This document shows positions 16,763 through 25,357 of a stretch of 64,000 nt of DNA, piece after piece. The stretch is from an uncultured Acetatifactor sp. (lineage in GTDB: Bacteria; Bacillota; Clostridia; Lachnospirales; Lachnospiraceae): positions 1 through 64,000 of the forward strand of contig CANQEH010000011.1 of assembly GCA_947594835.1 (NCBI GenBank), in the 5' to 3' direction. The first letter of the stretch is position 1. Each line of letters opens with the position of its first letter. The notes below the pieces were generated by a model. That model made no database searches and was not told where the DNA came from. It saw only the letters and a program-made list of their open reading frames with translations. A program made the position numbers and the translations under genes.

Positions 16763-18190
16763 CTACACGGTTCCGTGCTTTTTTGCGGGACGATCCTCAC
16801 TCTTGGTAAACAGCATCTCAAAAGCGCCGATGACATACTTCCTGGTGTCGGCAGCCTCCACGATCTGATCCACATACCCTCTCCGGGCAGCGCTTCCTGC
16901 GGAAAGCTGCAGCGCCTGATACTCTGCCGCCTTCTCCTTTATCACATCGGCCCCCTGGCCCTCGTACATGATCTTTGCCGCCAGGCTGCCCTCCATGGTG
17001 CCGATCTCTGCGGTGGGCCACGCAAGCGTCAAGTCTGCGCCGATGGCCTTGGAATTCATTGCCACGGCTGCGGTTCCCAGAGCCTTCCCGATGATCACGT
17101 TCACCTTAGGCACAGTGGCGTCTGAAAATGCATGGACAAGCTTTGCCGCCTCTTTTGCAATCTGCCTCTCGCTGTCCAGGGTTGCCTTGTAGCCCTTTAC
17201 GTTGGTCAGCGTCAGCACGGGAATCTCAAAGGCGTCGCAGAAATTCACGAAATCTGCCGCCTTCCGGCATCCCTCCGGGGAGAGAACGGCATCTAACTTC
17301 TCCACCGTGTTACCCTCCTCGTCGCAGATCTCGCTGCGGTTTGCAACTGCGCCTACCGTCACGCCGTCCAGCTTTAAAAAGCCCACTACCATGTCCTTGG
17401 CATAGCCGGCTTTCACCTCAAAGAAATGATTGTCGTCCGCCAGAATGGACAGTGCGATGGAGGTGTCCCCCACACAGCCTGCCAGTTCTTCGTTCACCCG
17501 GTTTAAGTCGTCGGAACACTCTGCGATATCGCTTCCCTCGCCGTTGTTTAACGGCAGGAAGGAAACCAGCTCCCTGATCTTGGACAGCACGCCCGCCTCG
17601 TCGCCGGCCACATCCGCAAGGCCGCACTCCTTGGCCTGGAACTGTGCGGAGGAGGAATCACACTTCGTGATCACATTCCCGTCCAGCGCGTTGGGCGCGT
17701 TGACAAACAGCTTTGCCTTCTCCTCCATAAAGGTAAAATCCGACAGGGCGCAGAGCAGGGAAAGCCCGCCGCCGCAGCTGCCCAGAACGGCAGTGATCTG
17801 GGGGATCACCCCGGAGGCATAAGTCTGCTTCTGATAGATGGAGCCAAAGGCGTTTAAGGCGTCCGTTGCCTCCTGCAGTCTTAAGCCCGCGGAATCGATG
17901 AGGCCGATGACCGGGGAGCCGGTCTTCATTGCCAGATCATAGAGATTGACAATCTTTCTTGCGTGCATCTCTCCCACAGTGCCGTTTAACACAGATATGT
18001 CCTGGCTGTACACATACACAGGTTTTCCGCCGATGACGCCATAGCCTGTGATACAGCCGTCAGAAGGCATTTCGCTGGGTTTCATGTTGAAATCTGTTGC
18101 TCTTGCCGTGACAAGTCCGCCAATCTCGACAAAGCTGTTTTCGTCGAGTAAAGCCGTAATTCTTTGACTCGCTTTTGAAGTAGTGCTCAT
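16763..18190 (-). CDS. Acyl-CoA carboxyltransferase (12S/MmdA-like, crotonase fold)
   Basis: 475 residues. It has the two oxyanion-hole regions of CoA carboxyltransferases: VIGLIDSAGLRLQEATDAL followed by LGSCGGGLSLL (near residue 140), and, in the second half, VIIGKALGTAAVAMNSKAIG with ADLTLAWPTAEIGTMEG (near 405). Family enzymes transfer CO2 between biotin and acyl-CoA such as methylmalonyl-CoA. At 475 residues it is slightly shorter than typical 12S/MmdA (about 510-520). It is the first gene of the operon, behind a good promoter. Confidence 0.88.
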   Translation of the reverse strand: MSTTSKASQRITALLDENSFVEIGGLVTARATDFNMKPSEMPSDGCITGYGVIGGKPVYVYSQDISVLNGTVGEMHARKIVNLYDLAMKTGSPVIGLIDSAGLRLQEATDALNAFGSIYQKQTYASGVIPQITAVLGSCGGGLSLLCALSDFTFMEEKAKLFVNAPNALDGNVITKCDSSSAQFQAKECGLADVAGDEAGVLSKIRELVSFLPLNNGEGSDIAECSDDLNRVNEELAGCVGDTSIALSILADDNHFFEVKAGYAKDMVVGFLKLDGVTVGAVANRSEICDEEGNTVEKLDAVLSPEGCRKAADFVNFCDAFEIPVLTLTNVKGYKATLDSERQIAKEAAKLVHAFSDATVPKVNVIIGKALGTAAVAMNSKAIGADLTLAWPTAEIGTMEGSLAAKIMYEGQGADVIKEKAAEYQALQLSAGSAARRGYVDQIVEAADTRKYVIGAFEMLFTKSEDRPAKKHGTV

Positions 18191-18287
18191 GCTTTCAGTC
18201 CTCCATTTTATTGTTTGTAGACAAAGACAGCATCACACGGGGCCAATGCCTGCACCCAGGCTCCCCCCATGACTTACATACTCCAAC

Positions 18288-18315
18288 AGTATAACACGAA
18301 AAAGACGAATCGCAA
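18288..18315 (-). promoter_or_regulatory. Promoter of the carboxyltransferase/sodium-pump operon
   Basis: On the minus strand TTGCGA (18310-18315) and TATACT (18288-18293) are spaced by 16 bp. The leader to the first ATG is about 90 nt. No riboswitch motif was recognised in it. Confidence 0.65.
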
Positions 18316-18332
18316 AGGACGAATTACAAATT

Positions 18333-19664
18333 TTACATATTTTTTTGTAAAAGAAACCGATAAAAAATCTGCCGCATACACCACGCCAGATCGATCTTCT
18401 CCACCGTATCCAGAGTCAGGATCCGGTCTGTGCGGTAGACGGTGCCGTTGACGCTGTAGGACACGTCCCCCACCTGGGTTCCCTTCTGCACTGGAGCCTG
18501 CAGGCTCTCTTCCACAGTGTGCTCCACTTCGATTTCCTCGTCGGCGCGCAGCAGGAGCCGCTTCACGGCGCCTTCCCCTTCTTTCTCCAGTTCTACCCCC
18601 GTGTAGGCAGTTTCGCCCAGCACCTCCGTCTGTCCCTCCGCCACGGGGATGGGGGCCAGCTGGCTCTCGTCAAAAGCCACGCCCTCCTCCTCGAAACTCC
18701 TGTAAAAAAAATGGTCGATGCCATACTGCATCAATTCCCTGGTATCGCTCCACTTGTAGGTTTTGTTGCCCGGCCAGCCGCAGGCTAAAAGCGCCACCAC
18801 AAAGGTTCTTCCGTCCCGCCGCAATGCTCCCACGTAGCAGTATCCCGCCTTGTTGGTAAACCCGGTCTTTCCGCTCAGCGCGCCGTCCATCATATTGAGG
18901 AAAGCGTTGTGGTTGGTACAGGAAAAGCTGCGCCCTCCTGCGGCAAAGCTGTATGACGGCGTCCGGGTGATCTCTAAAAAGGCGTCCTTTTGAGGGGATT
19001 CCACGATGCAGTAGGCCATGATCCTGGCCAGCTCCGCCGCGGTGGTAGAGTGCTCCTTCTGCACCACCCCGCCGTCCGGCAGAACCACTTCCTCTACAGC
19101 GTCCAGTCCGTTTGGCGTGATAAACCAGGTGTCCACGCACCCAAGCTGTGCCGCCTTTTCGTTCATCAGTCCCGCAAAGGCTGCCACCGCCTGCCTGCTT
19201 TCCTCCTGGGTATATTCGCTCACCGGCTTATCCCCCAGCGTTTCCGACAAAAGCTTCCGTCCCATATGCTCTGCCAGCGCCACCGCAGAGTCGTTGTGGG
19301 ATTCCAGCATCAGCGAGTAGAGGAGGTCGCGCACCGTATACTCCTCCCCTTTTTTGAGATACAGCTTCACCTGCGGCATCCCGGCCGCATACCCCGACAC
19401 TGTGGCCACTTCGTCCAGAGAGCAGTTCTCCAGAATCAGGATGCAGGTCATGATCTTGGTGGTGCTGGCCATGGCCATTGGAGTGTCCTGATTTTTCCCG
19501 TAGAGGACACGCCCGGAATCCGCGTCCAAAAGCACCGCCGCCGTCGCATAGAGCGAGATGTCTTCCGCCGGGTCAGCCGCTTTCGCCCAAGCTGTGTGCG
19601 CCCCCAGAAGGGCACATAAAAAAAGAGGGCAAAAAAGGCCCCATACCATTTTTTTCATCCACAT
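18333..19664 (-). CDS. Serine-type D-Ala-D-Ala carboxypeptidase (penicillin-binding protein, S11 family)
   Basis: 443 residues with an N-terminal signal peptide (cleaved after about residue 27). The three PBP motifs are present: S-T-T-K near residue 68 (MASTTKIM), S-H-N near 122 (LESHNDSAVAL) and K-T-G near 267 (LSGKTGFTNKAGY). The C-terminal part (about 330-430) matches the beta-rich PBP5-type domain. It trims pentapeptide stems in the wall. It is 55 nt behind scpB. The paralogue at 22174-23334 shares the fold but is shorter. Confidence 0.93.
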   Translation of the reverse strand: MWMKKMVWGLFCPLFLCALLGAHTAWAKAADPAEDISLYATAAVLLDADSGRVLYGKNQDTPMAMASTTKIMTCILILENCSLDEVATVSGYAAGMPQVKLYLKKGEEYTVRDLLYSLMLESHNDSAVALAEHMGRKLLSETLGDKPVSEYTQEESRQAVAAFAGLMNEKAAQLGCVDTWFITPNGLDAVEEVVLPDGGVVQKEHSTTAAELARIMAYCIVESPQKDAFLEITRTPSYSFAAGGRSFSCTNHNAFLNMMDGALSGKTGFTNKAGYCYVGALRRDGRTFVVALLACGWPGNKTYKWSDTRELMQYGIDHFFYRSFEEEGVAFDESQLAPIPVAEGQTEVLGETAYTGVELEKEGEGAVKRLLLRADEEIEVEHTVEESLQAPVQKGTQVGDVSYSVNGTVYRTDRILTLDTVEKIDLAWCMRQIFYRFLLQKNM

Positions 19665-19719
19665 ATTCCATCCCCCGGAAATTGGATCTTGAAACAGTAT
19701 ATGAGCCCATTTGTTTTGA

Positions 19720-20289
19720 TTATACGTCCAACTGAAGCTGTACTTCCGCTTCCGCCTGCTGCTTAAATTCTTCCAGCTGCACAGGGTTTAACTTTGGCAG
19801 TTCCTCCAGGCTCCCCACGCCGAAGCTGCGCAGGAACTGCTCCGTGGTTCCAAAGAGCAGGGGCCTTCCCGGCGCATCCAGCCGCCCCAGCTCCGTGATC
19901 AGGTCATATTCCAGCAGTTTGTTGATGGCGTGGTCACAGCTGACTCCCCTGATCCGCTCGATCTCCACCCTGGTGACAGGCTGCCGGTAGGCGATGATGG
20001 AAAGGGTTTCCAGCACCGTGTCCGTGAGCACCATCTTCCGCGGCGTCTTGGCGATCTGGATCAGGTACTCATACATCTCCGCCTTGGTGCAGAGCTGCAC
20101 CGCCCCCTCCAGCCGGGTCAGCGCAATGCCTCTGTCCTCCTGGCTGTAACGCGCCGCCATCTCCTCCAGAATCTGGTTTGTCGTCTTGATATCTTCCCCG
20201 ATCACTTCCGCCAGCCTGCTCACCTCAACGGATTCCCCCATGGTAAAGAGCACGGCCTCCAATACGGCTTCCGCTTTCATCCTATCCAT
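19720..20289 (-). CDS. scpB: Segregation and condensation protein B
   Basis: About 189 residues from the ATG at 20289, which has AAGGGAG upstream. The longer open frame to 20382 lies inside scpA and is not needed. Two winged-helix domains: EAVLFTMGESVEVSRLAEVI and LTDTVLETLSIIAYRQPVTRVEIERIRG (in two halves), with the conserved GRLDAPGRPLLFGTTEQFL. ScpB binds the ScpA-SMC complex and is needed for chromosome condensation. Confidence 0.95.
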   Translation of the reverse strand: MDRMKAEAVLEAVLFTMGESVEVSRLAEVIGEDIKTTNQILEEMAARYSQEDRGIALTRLEGAVQLCTKAEMYEYLIQIAKTPRKMVLTDTVLETLSIIAYRQPVTRVEIERIRGVSCDHAINKLLEYDLITELGRLDAPGRPLLFGTTEQFLRSFGVGSLEELPKLNPVQLEEFKQQAEAEVQLQLDV

Positions 20290-20341
20290 ATGTATCTCCC
20301 TTGCTTTGGGGCTCACGCCGCCCGCTTGTCGTCCCGCCCTC

Positions 20342-21094
20342 TCATCCGCGGGCCAGGTTGGACGTGATGATGATGTCGTCAAAAATGTTTTCCTGGGTGA
20401 TCAGGATCTTTCCCACCTTCATCAATTCCAGAATAATCAGGAAGGTGACGATGATTTCCATCCTGCTGGATTGCTTTTCCAAAAGCCCCCGGAAGCTGAA
20501 CCGGCTGTGTTCCCGGGCATACGCCTCCACATACAGCGTTTTGGCTTCCATATCAATCTCTTCCTTTTCAATGTTTCCATACTGGCTGCGGATTGGGTCG
20601 ATCTTGTCCACCTGTTTTTTCACGATTGACTTAAAGATCTCATGGAGCTTGTTTAACGTCATGTCGCCCAGAAGCTCCCCGTAATCCACAGGCTGCCTGT
20701 AAGCGGCTACCTCCTTTGGCAGATGCTGTTCGCGGTAGAGGTTTCTGGAGGCGTCCACCTGACGGTCCCGCAGTTCCAGCGACATATATTTAAACATCTT
20801 GTACTCCAACAGCTTCTGCACCAGCTCCGCCCTGGGGTCTTCCTCCTCGCCCTCCTCGTTCACTTCCTTTGGAAGCAGCATCCGGCACTTGATGTCGATG
20901 AGCGTGGCCGCCATCACCAAAAATTCGCTCATCACATTCATATCGTCGGTCTCCAGTCTCTTTATGTACTCCAGATACTGGGCTGTGATCTCCACGATGG
21001 GGATGTCATAGATATCCACTTTGTTTTTGTCGATCAGATGAAGCAAAAGGTCCAAAGGGCCTTCAAACACTTCCAGCTTTACCGGTATGGCCAT
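20342..21094 (-). CDS. scpA: Segregation and condensation protein A
   Basis: 250 residues. It starts MAIPVKLEVFEGPLDLLLHLIDKNKVDIYDIPI, the kleisin N-terminal signature, followed by EYIKRLETDDMNVMSEFLVMAATL and LLPKE. The C-terminal winged helix ends VTFLIILELMKVGKILITQENIFDDIII. ScpA bridges the SMC heads and pairs with ScpB, encoded 52 nt downstream. Confidence 0.97.
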   Translation of the reverse strand: MAIPVKLEVFEGPLDLLLHLIDKNKVDIYDIPIVEITAQYLEYIKRLETDDMNVMSEFLVMAATLIDIKCRMLLPKEVNEEGEEEDPRAELVQKLLEYKMFKYMSLELRDRQVDASRNLYREQHLPKEVAAYRQPVDYGELLGDMTLNKLHEIFKSIVKKQVDKIDPIRSQYGNIEKEEIDMEAKTLYVEAYAREHSRFSFRGLLEKQSSRMEIIVTFLIILELMKVGKILITQENIFDDIIITSNLARG

Positions 21095-21139
21095 AGTCCC
21101 TCACATTCCCTGCGTCTTTGGCAGTTTTTCCGACTATCT

Positions 21140-21168
21140 ATTGTACAAGGTTTCGCCGGGCATTTCAA
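21140..21168 (-). promoter_or_regulatory. Promoter of scpA-scpB-carboxypeptidase
   Basis: On the minus strand TTGAAA (21163-21168) and TACAAT (21140-21145) are spaced by exactly 17 bp, about 46 bp upstream of scpA. Confidence 0.7.
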
Positions 21169-21179
21169 GGGCGATTTTC

Positions 21180-22070
21180 TCATGTGGCAGATCTATCTTT
21201 TTCCTCTCCCTCCGACTCCGGCGCAAAATCCACCACCCACAATTCCGCAGGATTAAACAGGCGTATGGGGATCGTATGCATCCCAAGGCCCCGGCTCAAC
21301 ACCATAACAGCATTCTTCTCCCGGAAAATCCCGCCGTCGTATTTTGGAAAAAGCAAAAGGCCCGGAGAGAGCACTCCCCTTCCCCAGAAGGGCACCCGCG
21401 CCACGCCGCCGTGCACATGGCCGGAAAGCACCAGATCGGCTCCCCATGCGGCATACTGCGGAAAATAGTCCGGGTTGTGGGCCAGCAGCACCGTGTACAG
21501 ACTCCCGTCCGGGCGGCCCAGCGTTTCATTCAGATATTCCTGCTGCATCTTCGTTATCCGGAACCTTTTGTAATACTTTCTGTCCATCTCCAGCCCCCAG
21601 ACCGCGAGGCCGTATTCAGGCAGCACTGCGGCACTATTGACAAGCGGTGAAATCCCCATGCCCGCCAGGGCTTGTCCATAGCTCTCTGCCATATCGCCGT
21701 AGACGTCCGGGTACCTTTTGAGGCGATACTCATGATTGCCGTTTCCGTAATAGATGGGATACTCTGCCGCCAGAGCCTCCAGCAGCCTGCGCGCAGGCTC
21801 CAGGGATGCTCCCGGCTTTGCGGTGATTAAGTCTCCCGCCACGAAAATCATATCCGGCTTCTGCTCCCGGATCGCCGCAAGCAGGCGCTCATTGTCCCTG
21901 CCATACCGCTTGTTGTGCAGATCCGCCAGCACCACCGCCCGGCAGCTCTTTTTGATTCTTTTGTCCGAGACCCTGCAGGTTCGCAGCACAAACCGATTGC
22001 TGTCATAGAGCATCACCCAGGCCAGCCCCAGAAAGAGGATGACGAAAATGGTACACAAAATATCTGCCAT
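21180..22070 (-). CDS. Membrane-anchored metallophosphoesterase
   Basis: 296 residues. An N-terminal membrane helix (about 2-22) is followed by a calcineurin-like domain: VVLADLHNKRYG, IFVAGDLITAK, YYGNGNHEYRL and VLSGHVHGGVARVP carry the usual Asp, His and Asn metal ligands. The family includes phosphodiesterases such as UDP-2,3-diacylglucosamine hydrolase-like and YkuE-type proteins; the substrate cannot be read from sequence. The leader has an 8-bp-plus-3 hairpin (22084-22123) just before the ribosome-binding site. Confidence 0.85.
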   Translation of the reverse strand: MADILCTIFVILFLGLAWVMLYDSNRFVLRTCRVSDKRIKKSCRAVVLADLHNKRYGRDNERLLAAIREQKPDMIFVAGDLITAKPGASLEPARRLLEALAAEYPIYYGNGNHEYRLKRYPDVYGDMAESYGQALAGMGISPLVNSAAVLPEYGLAVWGLEMDRKYYKRFRITKMQQEYLNETLGRPDGSLYTVLLAHNPDYFPQYAAWGADLVLSGHVHGGVARVPFWGRGVLSPGLLLFPKYDGGIFREKNAVMVLSRGLGMHTIPIRLFNPAELWVVDFAPESEGEEKDRSAT

Positions 22071-22083
22071 ATTACCCCTTTAC

Positions 22084-22123
22084 TCCCCGCAGAGCCGCAG
22101 CAGATTTGTCACGGCCTGCGGGG
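22084..22123 (-). other. Hairpin in the leader of the metallophosphoesterase gene
   Basis: CCCCGCAG and CCG pair with CGG and CTGCGGGG around a 15-nt loop. The ribosome-binding site AAAGGGG lies only a few bases downstream, so the stem could affect initiation. It has no U-run. Confidence 0.45.
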
Positions 22124-22173
22124 AAACCTTTCCATATCACTTTTATGGGCTCATCTTAACACAGTCCGGTGGA

Positions 22174-23334
22174 TTATAAAAGAAAAAGCCCCCAGATTTT
22201 TTTGAGATAATCCCCGTAACCTGCCTTTTCCACGTTCTCCGCAAACAGGATCGGCACGCTTCCAATCTCTACCCCGTTTAAATAATAGCGTGCCCGGCCC
22301 GCCTGGCTGCCTTCCTTCACAGGCGCTTCCACCCTTTCCGGCAGTTCCAGCACCTTCCGCACTGTGGTCAGGTCGCTTCCCACCGTGTCCAGATAGCGGA
22401 ATTCCCCGAAAAAGAGCAGCTCCGCTTCCTCCTTCACGCCGCCCTCCACAGGCAGGGGAGCCAGGTCCTCCGCGTTGGCGTCTATGTACAGGTCACAGAC
22501 CGTAAAGCCATATGTCAGAAGGGTCTGGGCATCCTTCACCCGCGTATTGTTGTCCGGCTCGCCCATGACAACGGCTATCAGGTCGATGCCGTCCTTACTG
22601 GCGGTGGCGGAAAGGCAGAACAGGGCCTTGGACGTAGAGCCGGTCTTTAACCCCGTAGCCCACTGATACTGCTTTAAGAGTTTGTTGGTGCTGCTCAGCG
22701 TAAAGGTGCTGGTCCCCTGAGCCGTCTCATGGGTGATATCTTCCATCCAGATGGTTGTGTAGTCGAAAACCTTTGGGTATTTCGTGGTCAGCTCCCTGGA
22801 CATGATGGCAATGTCCCTGGCACAGGAATAGTGGTCGTCAGAATCTGTCAGCCCGGTGCAATCCACAAAGTGTGTTTCCGTCATCCCAAGTTCTTCCGCC
22901 TTTTTGTTCATCAGCGCCACAAACGCTTCCTCACTGCCCGCGATATGTTCCGCCACCGCCACGCTGGCATCGTTGCCGGACGCCACCGCAATGCACTTTA
23001 ACATGGTGTCCAGCGTCTGCACCTCCCCCTGGGCCAGAAACACCTGGGATCCGCCCATGGAACTGGCGTACTCACTGGTGACGACCTGATCTGCCAGGCT
23101 CGCTTTGCCCTGCTCCAGGGCCTCGAAGGTCAAAAGCATTGTCATGATCTTCGTGACGCTCGCCGGGCTTCTCCTCTCCGTCGCATTGAACTCGTAAATC
23201 ACCTGCCCCGTGGAACTCTCTATGAGGATTGCAGAGGGGGCTGAAATCGAAACATTGGCGCTGACCGGCAGCACCGCGGCCGTCCACAGAACAATGGCCA
23301 GAGCCATTGCCGTAAATGATTTTTTTGCAAACAT
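22174..23334 (-). CDS. Serine-type D-Ala-D-Ala carboxypeptidase (DacF-like, S11 family)
   Basis: 386 residues with a signal peptide ending near ...PVSANVS. Motifs: S-V-T-K near residue 60 (SPASVTKIMTML), S-G-N near 118 (VASGNDASVAVAEH) and K-T-G-S near 225 (ATGLKTGSTSKALF). A C-terminal PBP5-like domain follows. Domain order and length match DacF of spore formers. It ends 103 nt before the phosphoesterase gene. Confidence 0.93.
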   Translation of the reverse strand: MFAKKSFTAMALAIVLWTAAVLPVSANVSISAPSAILIESSTGQVIYEFNATERRSPASVTKIMTMLLTFEALEQGKASLADQVVTSEYASSMGGSQVFLAQGEVQTLDTMLKCIAVASGNDASVAVAEHIAGSEEAFVALMNKKAEELGMTETHFVDCTGLTDSDDHYSCARDIAIMSRELTTKYPKVFDYTTIWMEDITHETAQGTSTFTLSSTNKLLKQYQWATGLKTGSTSKALFCLSATASKDGIDLIAVVMGEPDNNTRVKDAQTLLTYGFTVCDLYIDANAEDLAPLPVEGGVKEEAELLFFGEFRYLDTVGSDLTTVRKVLELPERVEAPVKEGSQAGRARYYLNGVEIGSVPILFAENVEKAGYGDYLKKIWGLFLL

Positions 23335-23426
23335 ACCGTACCGCTCCAGCTTCTTGCAGCCGCCGTGTCGGCGGCTTTTTCATTTTACTAAATGATATGA
23401 AGGGCGGCGGATTTTAGAACAGAAAA

Positions 23427-23448
23427 CCCCCGGTCTTACGACCGAGGG
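23427..23448 (-). terminator. Terminator of rpsU
   Basis: On the minus strand CCCTCGGTC pairs with GACCGGGGG (one mismatch) across a GTAA-type loop, followed by TTTTC. It starts 12 nt behind the rpsU stop. Confidence 0.8.
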
Positions 23449-23460
23449 CCTGCTGACGTT

Positions 23461-23637
23461 TTAATTATATTTGCGCTTTCTTGCCGCTTCCGACTTCTTT
23501 TTGCGCCTTACGCTAGGCTTCTCGTAGTGTTCGCGCTTGCGAATCTCCTGCTGAATACCAGCTTTTGCACAGCTTCTCTTAAAACGACGCAGAGCGCTGT
23601 CCAAAGTCTCATTCTCTTTTACGATTACGTTAGACAT
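23461..23637 (-). CDS. rpsU: 30S ribosomal protein S21
   Basis: A 58-residue, very basic protein. It starts [19 protein letters not shown] and ends with a Lys/Arg-rich tail ...[15 protein letters not shown], the standard S21 sequence. The ATG at 23637 follows GGGAGGTCGGGTAGG. It has its own strong promoter and terminator, so it is monocistronic. Confidence 0.98.
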   Translation of the reverse strand: MSNVIVKENETLDSALRRFKRSCAKAGIQQEIRKREHYEKPSVRRKKKSEAARKRKYN

Positions 23638-23720
23638 CCTACCCGACCTCCCTTCAGTCCCGCAACATTCTGACTGATTGGGTTAATATTATGTATTGCC
23701 TTGGCACATACACATCTTAT

Positions 23721-23748
23721 ATTATAGCATAAAATTGTCCTACGTCAA
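23721..23748 (-). promoter_or_regulatory. Promoter of rpsU
   Basis: On the minus strand TTGACG (23743-23748) and TATAAT (23721-23726) with a 16-bp spacer. The leader to the ATG is about 75 nt. Confidence 0.8.
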
Positions 23749-23805
23749 CTACTTTTTCCAGAAAAAATCACCCAAAAAATCATCCGGCATTCCCAGCGCA
23801 GCGGA

Positions 23806-25314
23806 CTAATGGGTGACGATATCCACCCTGTCCTTGCCATAATACTGTGCGCAGGCTGAATTTACCCAGTAATAACCTGTTTTCTCCTGCAAGTCTGTGT
23901 AGAGCAGCATTTCCGGACAGACCGTAAGCGGCGCAAACTCCACCTCTTTTATGCTCTCATCCCGCAGAACTTCTATCCTGGCGTCCCACTCTGCCGCATA
24001 CTGCTGCGCCCAGCCCTGGCGCCAGTCGCGGTAAGCTTTATAGCTGGAAATGTCCTTTAAGTCAGACAAATATATGGCGCCCATCAAGACCAGGCCGATC
24101 AGGCCACAGTAAACAATCAGATATCTGCCAAAGCGATCGCCTATCCTGTCCAAAAGCTGTTTTGCCTTATACCCGGTGCGCCTGTTCAGCCAGCCTGCCC
24201 AGTAACCCACATTTCCCGCCATCCAGAGCAGATAAGAGTAATACAGGATCGCAGCCATCCTTCCCCCGCCTGTGGTACCGTCCACATACATCGTGGCCGT
24301 ACTTTGTGACGCATAAATGCCAAAAGTGACCAGAGTGAACAATCCCGGGAGCCGGAAAGAAAACCTGATATTTTTCACGGCCATCCATATAAACGGAAAA
24401 ATGAACAGAAGCCCAAGCAGGATTTTTCCATTTGTCCAGGAATAGATATTCGTCAAAGATTGCACAAATGACATTATAATTGCTCGTAAAGCACTGTTCT
24501 CCGCCTCTCCGCCAAAATTTCCGTTCAATCTTCCGATATTGCCAGGCGCAAAAATACAAAGCAGCAACATTATTAACATCAAACAAGGATAGATATAAAT
24601 TTTTTTAAATGTCTCCCGCCGAAAAAAGTAGCAGAGAACCGCCAAAACACACATTGACAAGAAGCAGGATAGACTGGTGGCAAAATTGCCTCCCCCTACA
24701 ATTACAATCAATATACATTCCAAGACAGCGGTTATGATTTGTTTCGGGCCTCTTCCATCGGCTAATCCCAATTTTCCTAATAGAACCAAAGTAAACAATG
24801 AGAGGGCATAGAGAAACGTATAGGATACTGAACCGTTGTACCAATAAAAGGTTTCCACCGGAAACTGTACATACATGATTTGTAAAATTAACATTGGAAC
24901 CGCAATGGGTAAAATGTACTGACGATTTTCCTTTCCCGCCACAGCACAGCAGCAAAACCTACATACAGCAGTCTGTGCTGCTACCATTCCCCCCAACATG
25001 ATCCAAGGAACAACTGCATAGTATTTCTCGCCCCATATGCCCGGCTGCAACGCGCCCAAAAAAGGAATTGTAATACGCCCTTCCCAATTCATGTAATAAT
25101 ATTTAACTGTTTCAAAAGCTCCGCGGAGTACTCCAATGACCCCTTTTCCCTGTCTGACAGCGGCATAACTATACACCCCAAAACTCCAGTCGTCCGCCGA
25201 AGGCCTGTTATACTGTGCGATCAAAAGGAGCGGAAACACCACTGCCAGCAAGGCCAGCACCAGGATCACATTGATCACAATCATCTGCTTTTCATTCGTT
25301 TTTTTGCCCATCAT
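23806..25314 (-). CDS. DUF6056-like polytopic membrane protein
   Basis: About 502 residues with ten to twelve membrane helices. The early loop NRPSADDWSFGVYSYAAVR with paired Asp residues and the following YYMNWEGRI are typical of DUF6056/GtrII-like proteins, which are thought to be membrane glycosyltransferases or glycolipid handlers. The function is not established. ATG ATG at 25314/25311 follows AAGGGG; a GTG at 25326 is in frame. The middle third (about 24400-25150) is clearly richer in A and T than its neighbours. Confidence 0.65.
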   Translation of the reverse strand: MMGKKTNEKQMIVINVILVLALLAVVFPLLLIAQYNRPSADDWSFGVYSYAAVRQGKGVIGVLRGAFETVKYYYMNWEGRITIPFLGALQPGIWGEKYYAVVPWIMLGGMVAAQTAVCRFCCCAVAGKENRQYILPIAVPMLILQIMYVQFPVETFYWYNGSVSYTFLYALSLFTLVLLGKLGLADGRGPKQIITAVLECILIVIVGGGNFATSLSCFLSMCVLAVLCYFFRRETFKKIYIYPCLMLIMLLLCIFAPGNIGRLNGNFGGEAENSALRAIIMSFVQSLTNIYSWTNGKILLGLLFIFPFIWMAVKNIRFSFRLPGLFTLVTFGIYASQSTATMYVDGTTGGGRMAAILYYSYLLWMAGNVGYWAGWLNRRTGYKAKQLLDRIGDRFGRYLIVYCGLIGLVLMGAIYLSDLKDISSYKAYRDWRQGWAQQYAAEWDARIEVLRDESIKEVEFAPLTVCPEMLLYTDLQEKTGYYWVNSACAQYYGKDRVDIVTH

Positions 25315-25357
25315 ACACGCTTCCACCCCTTAGCCGCTTTCCGCATTTCTCCTGTCT

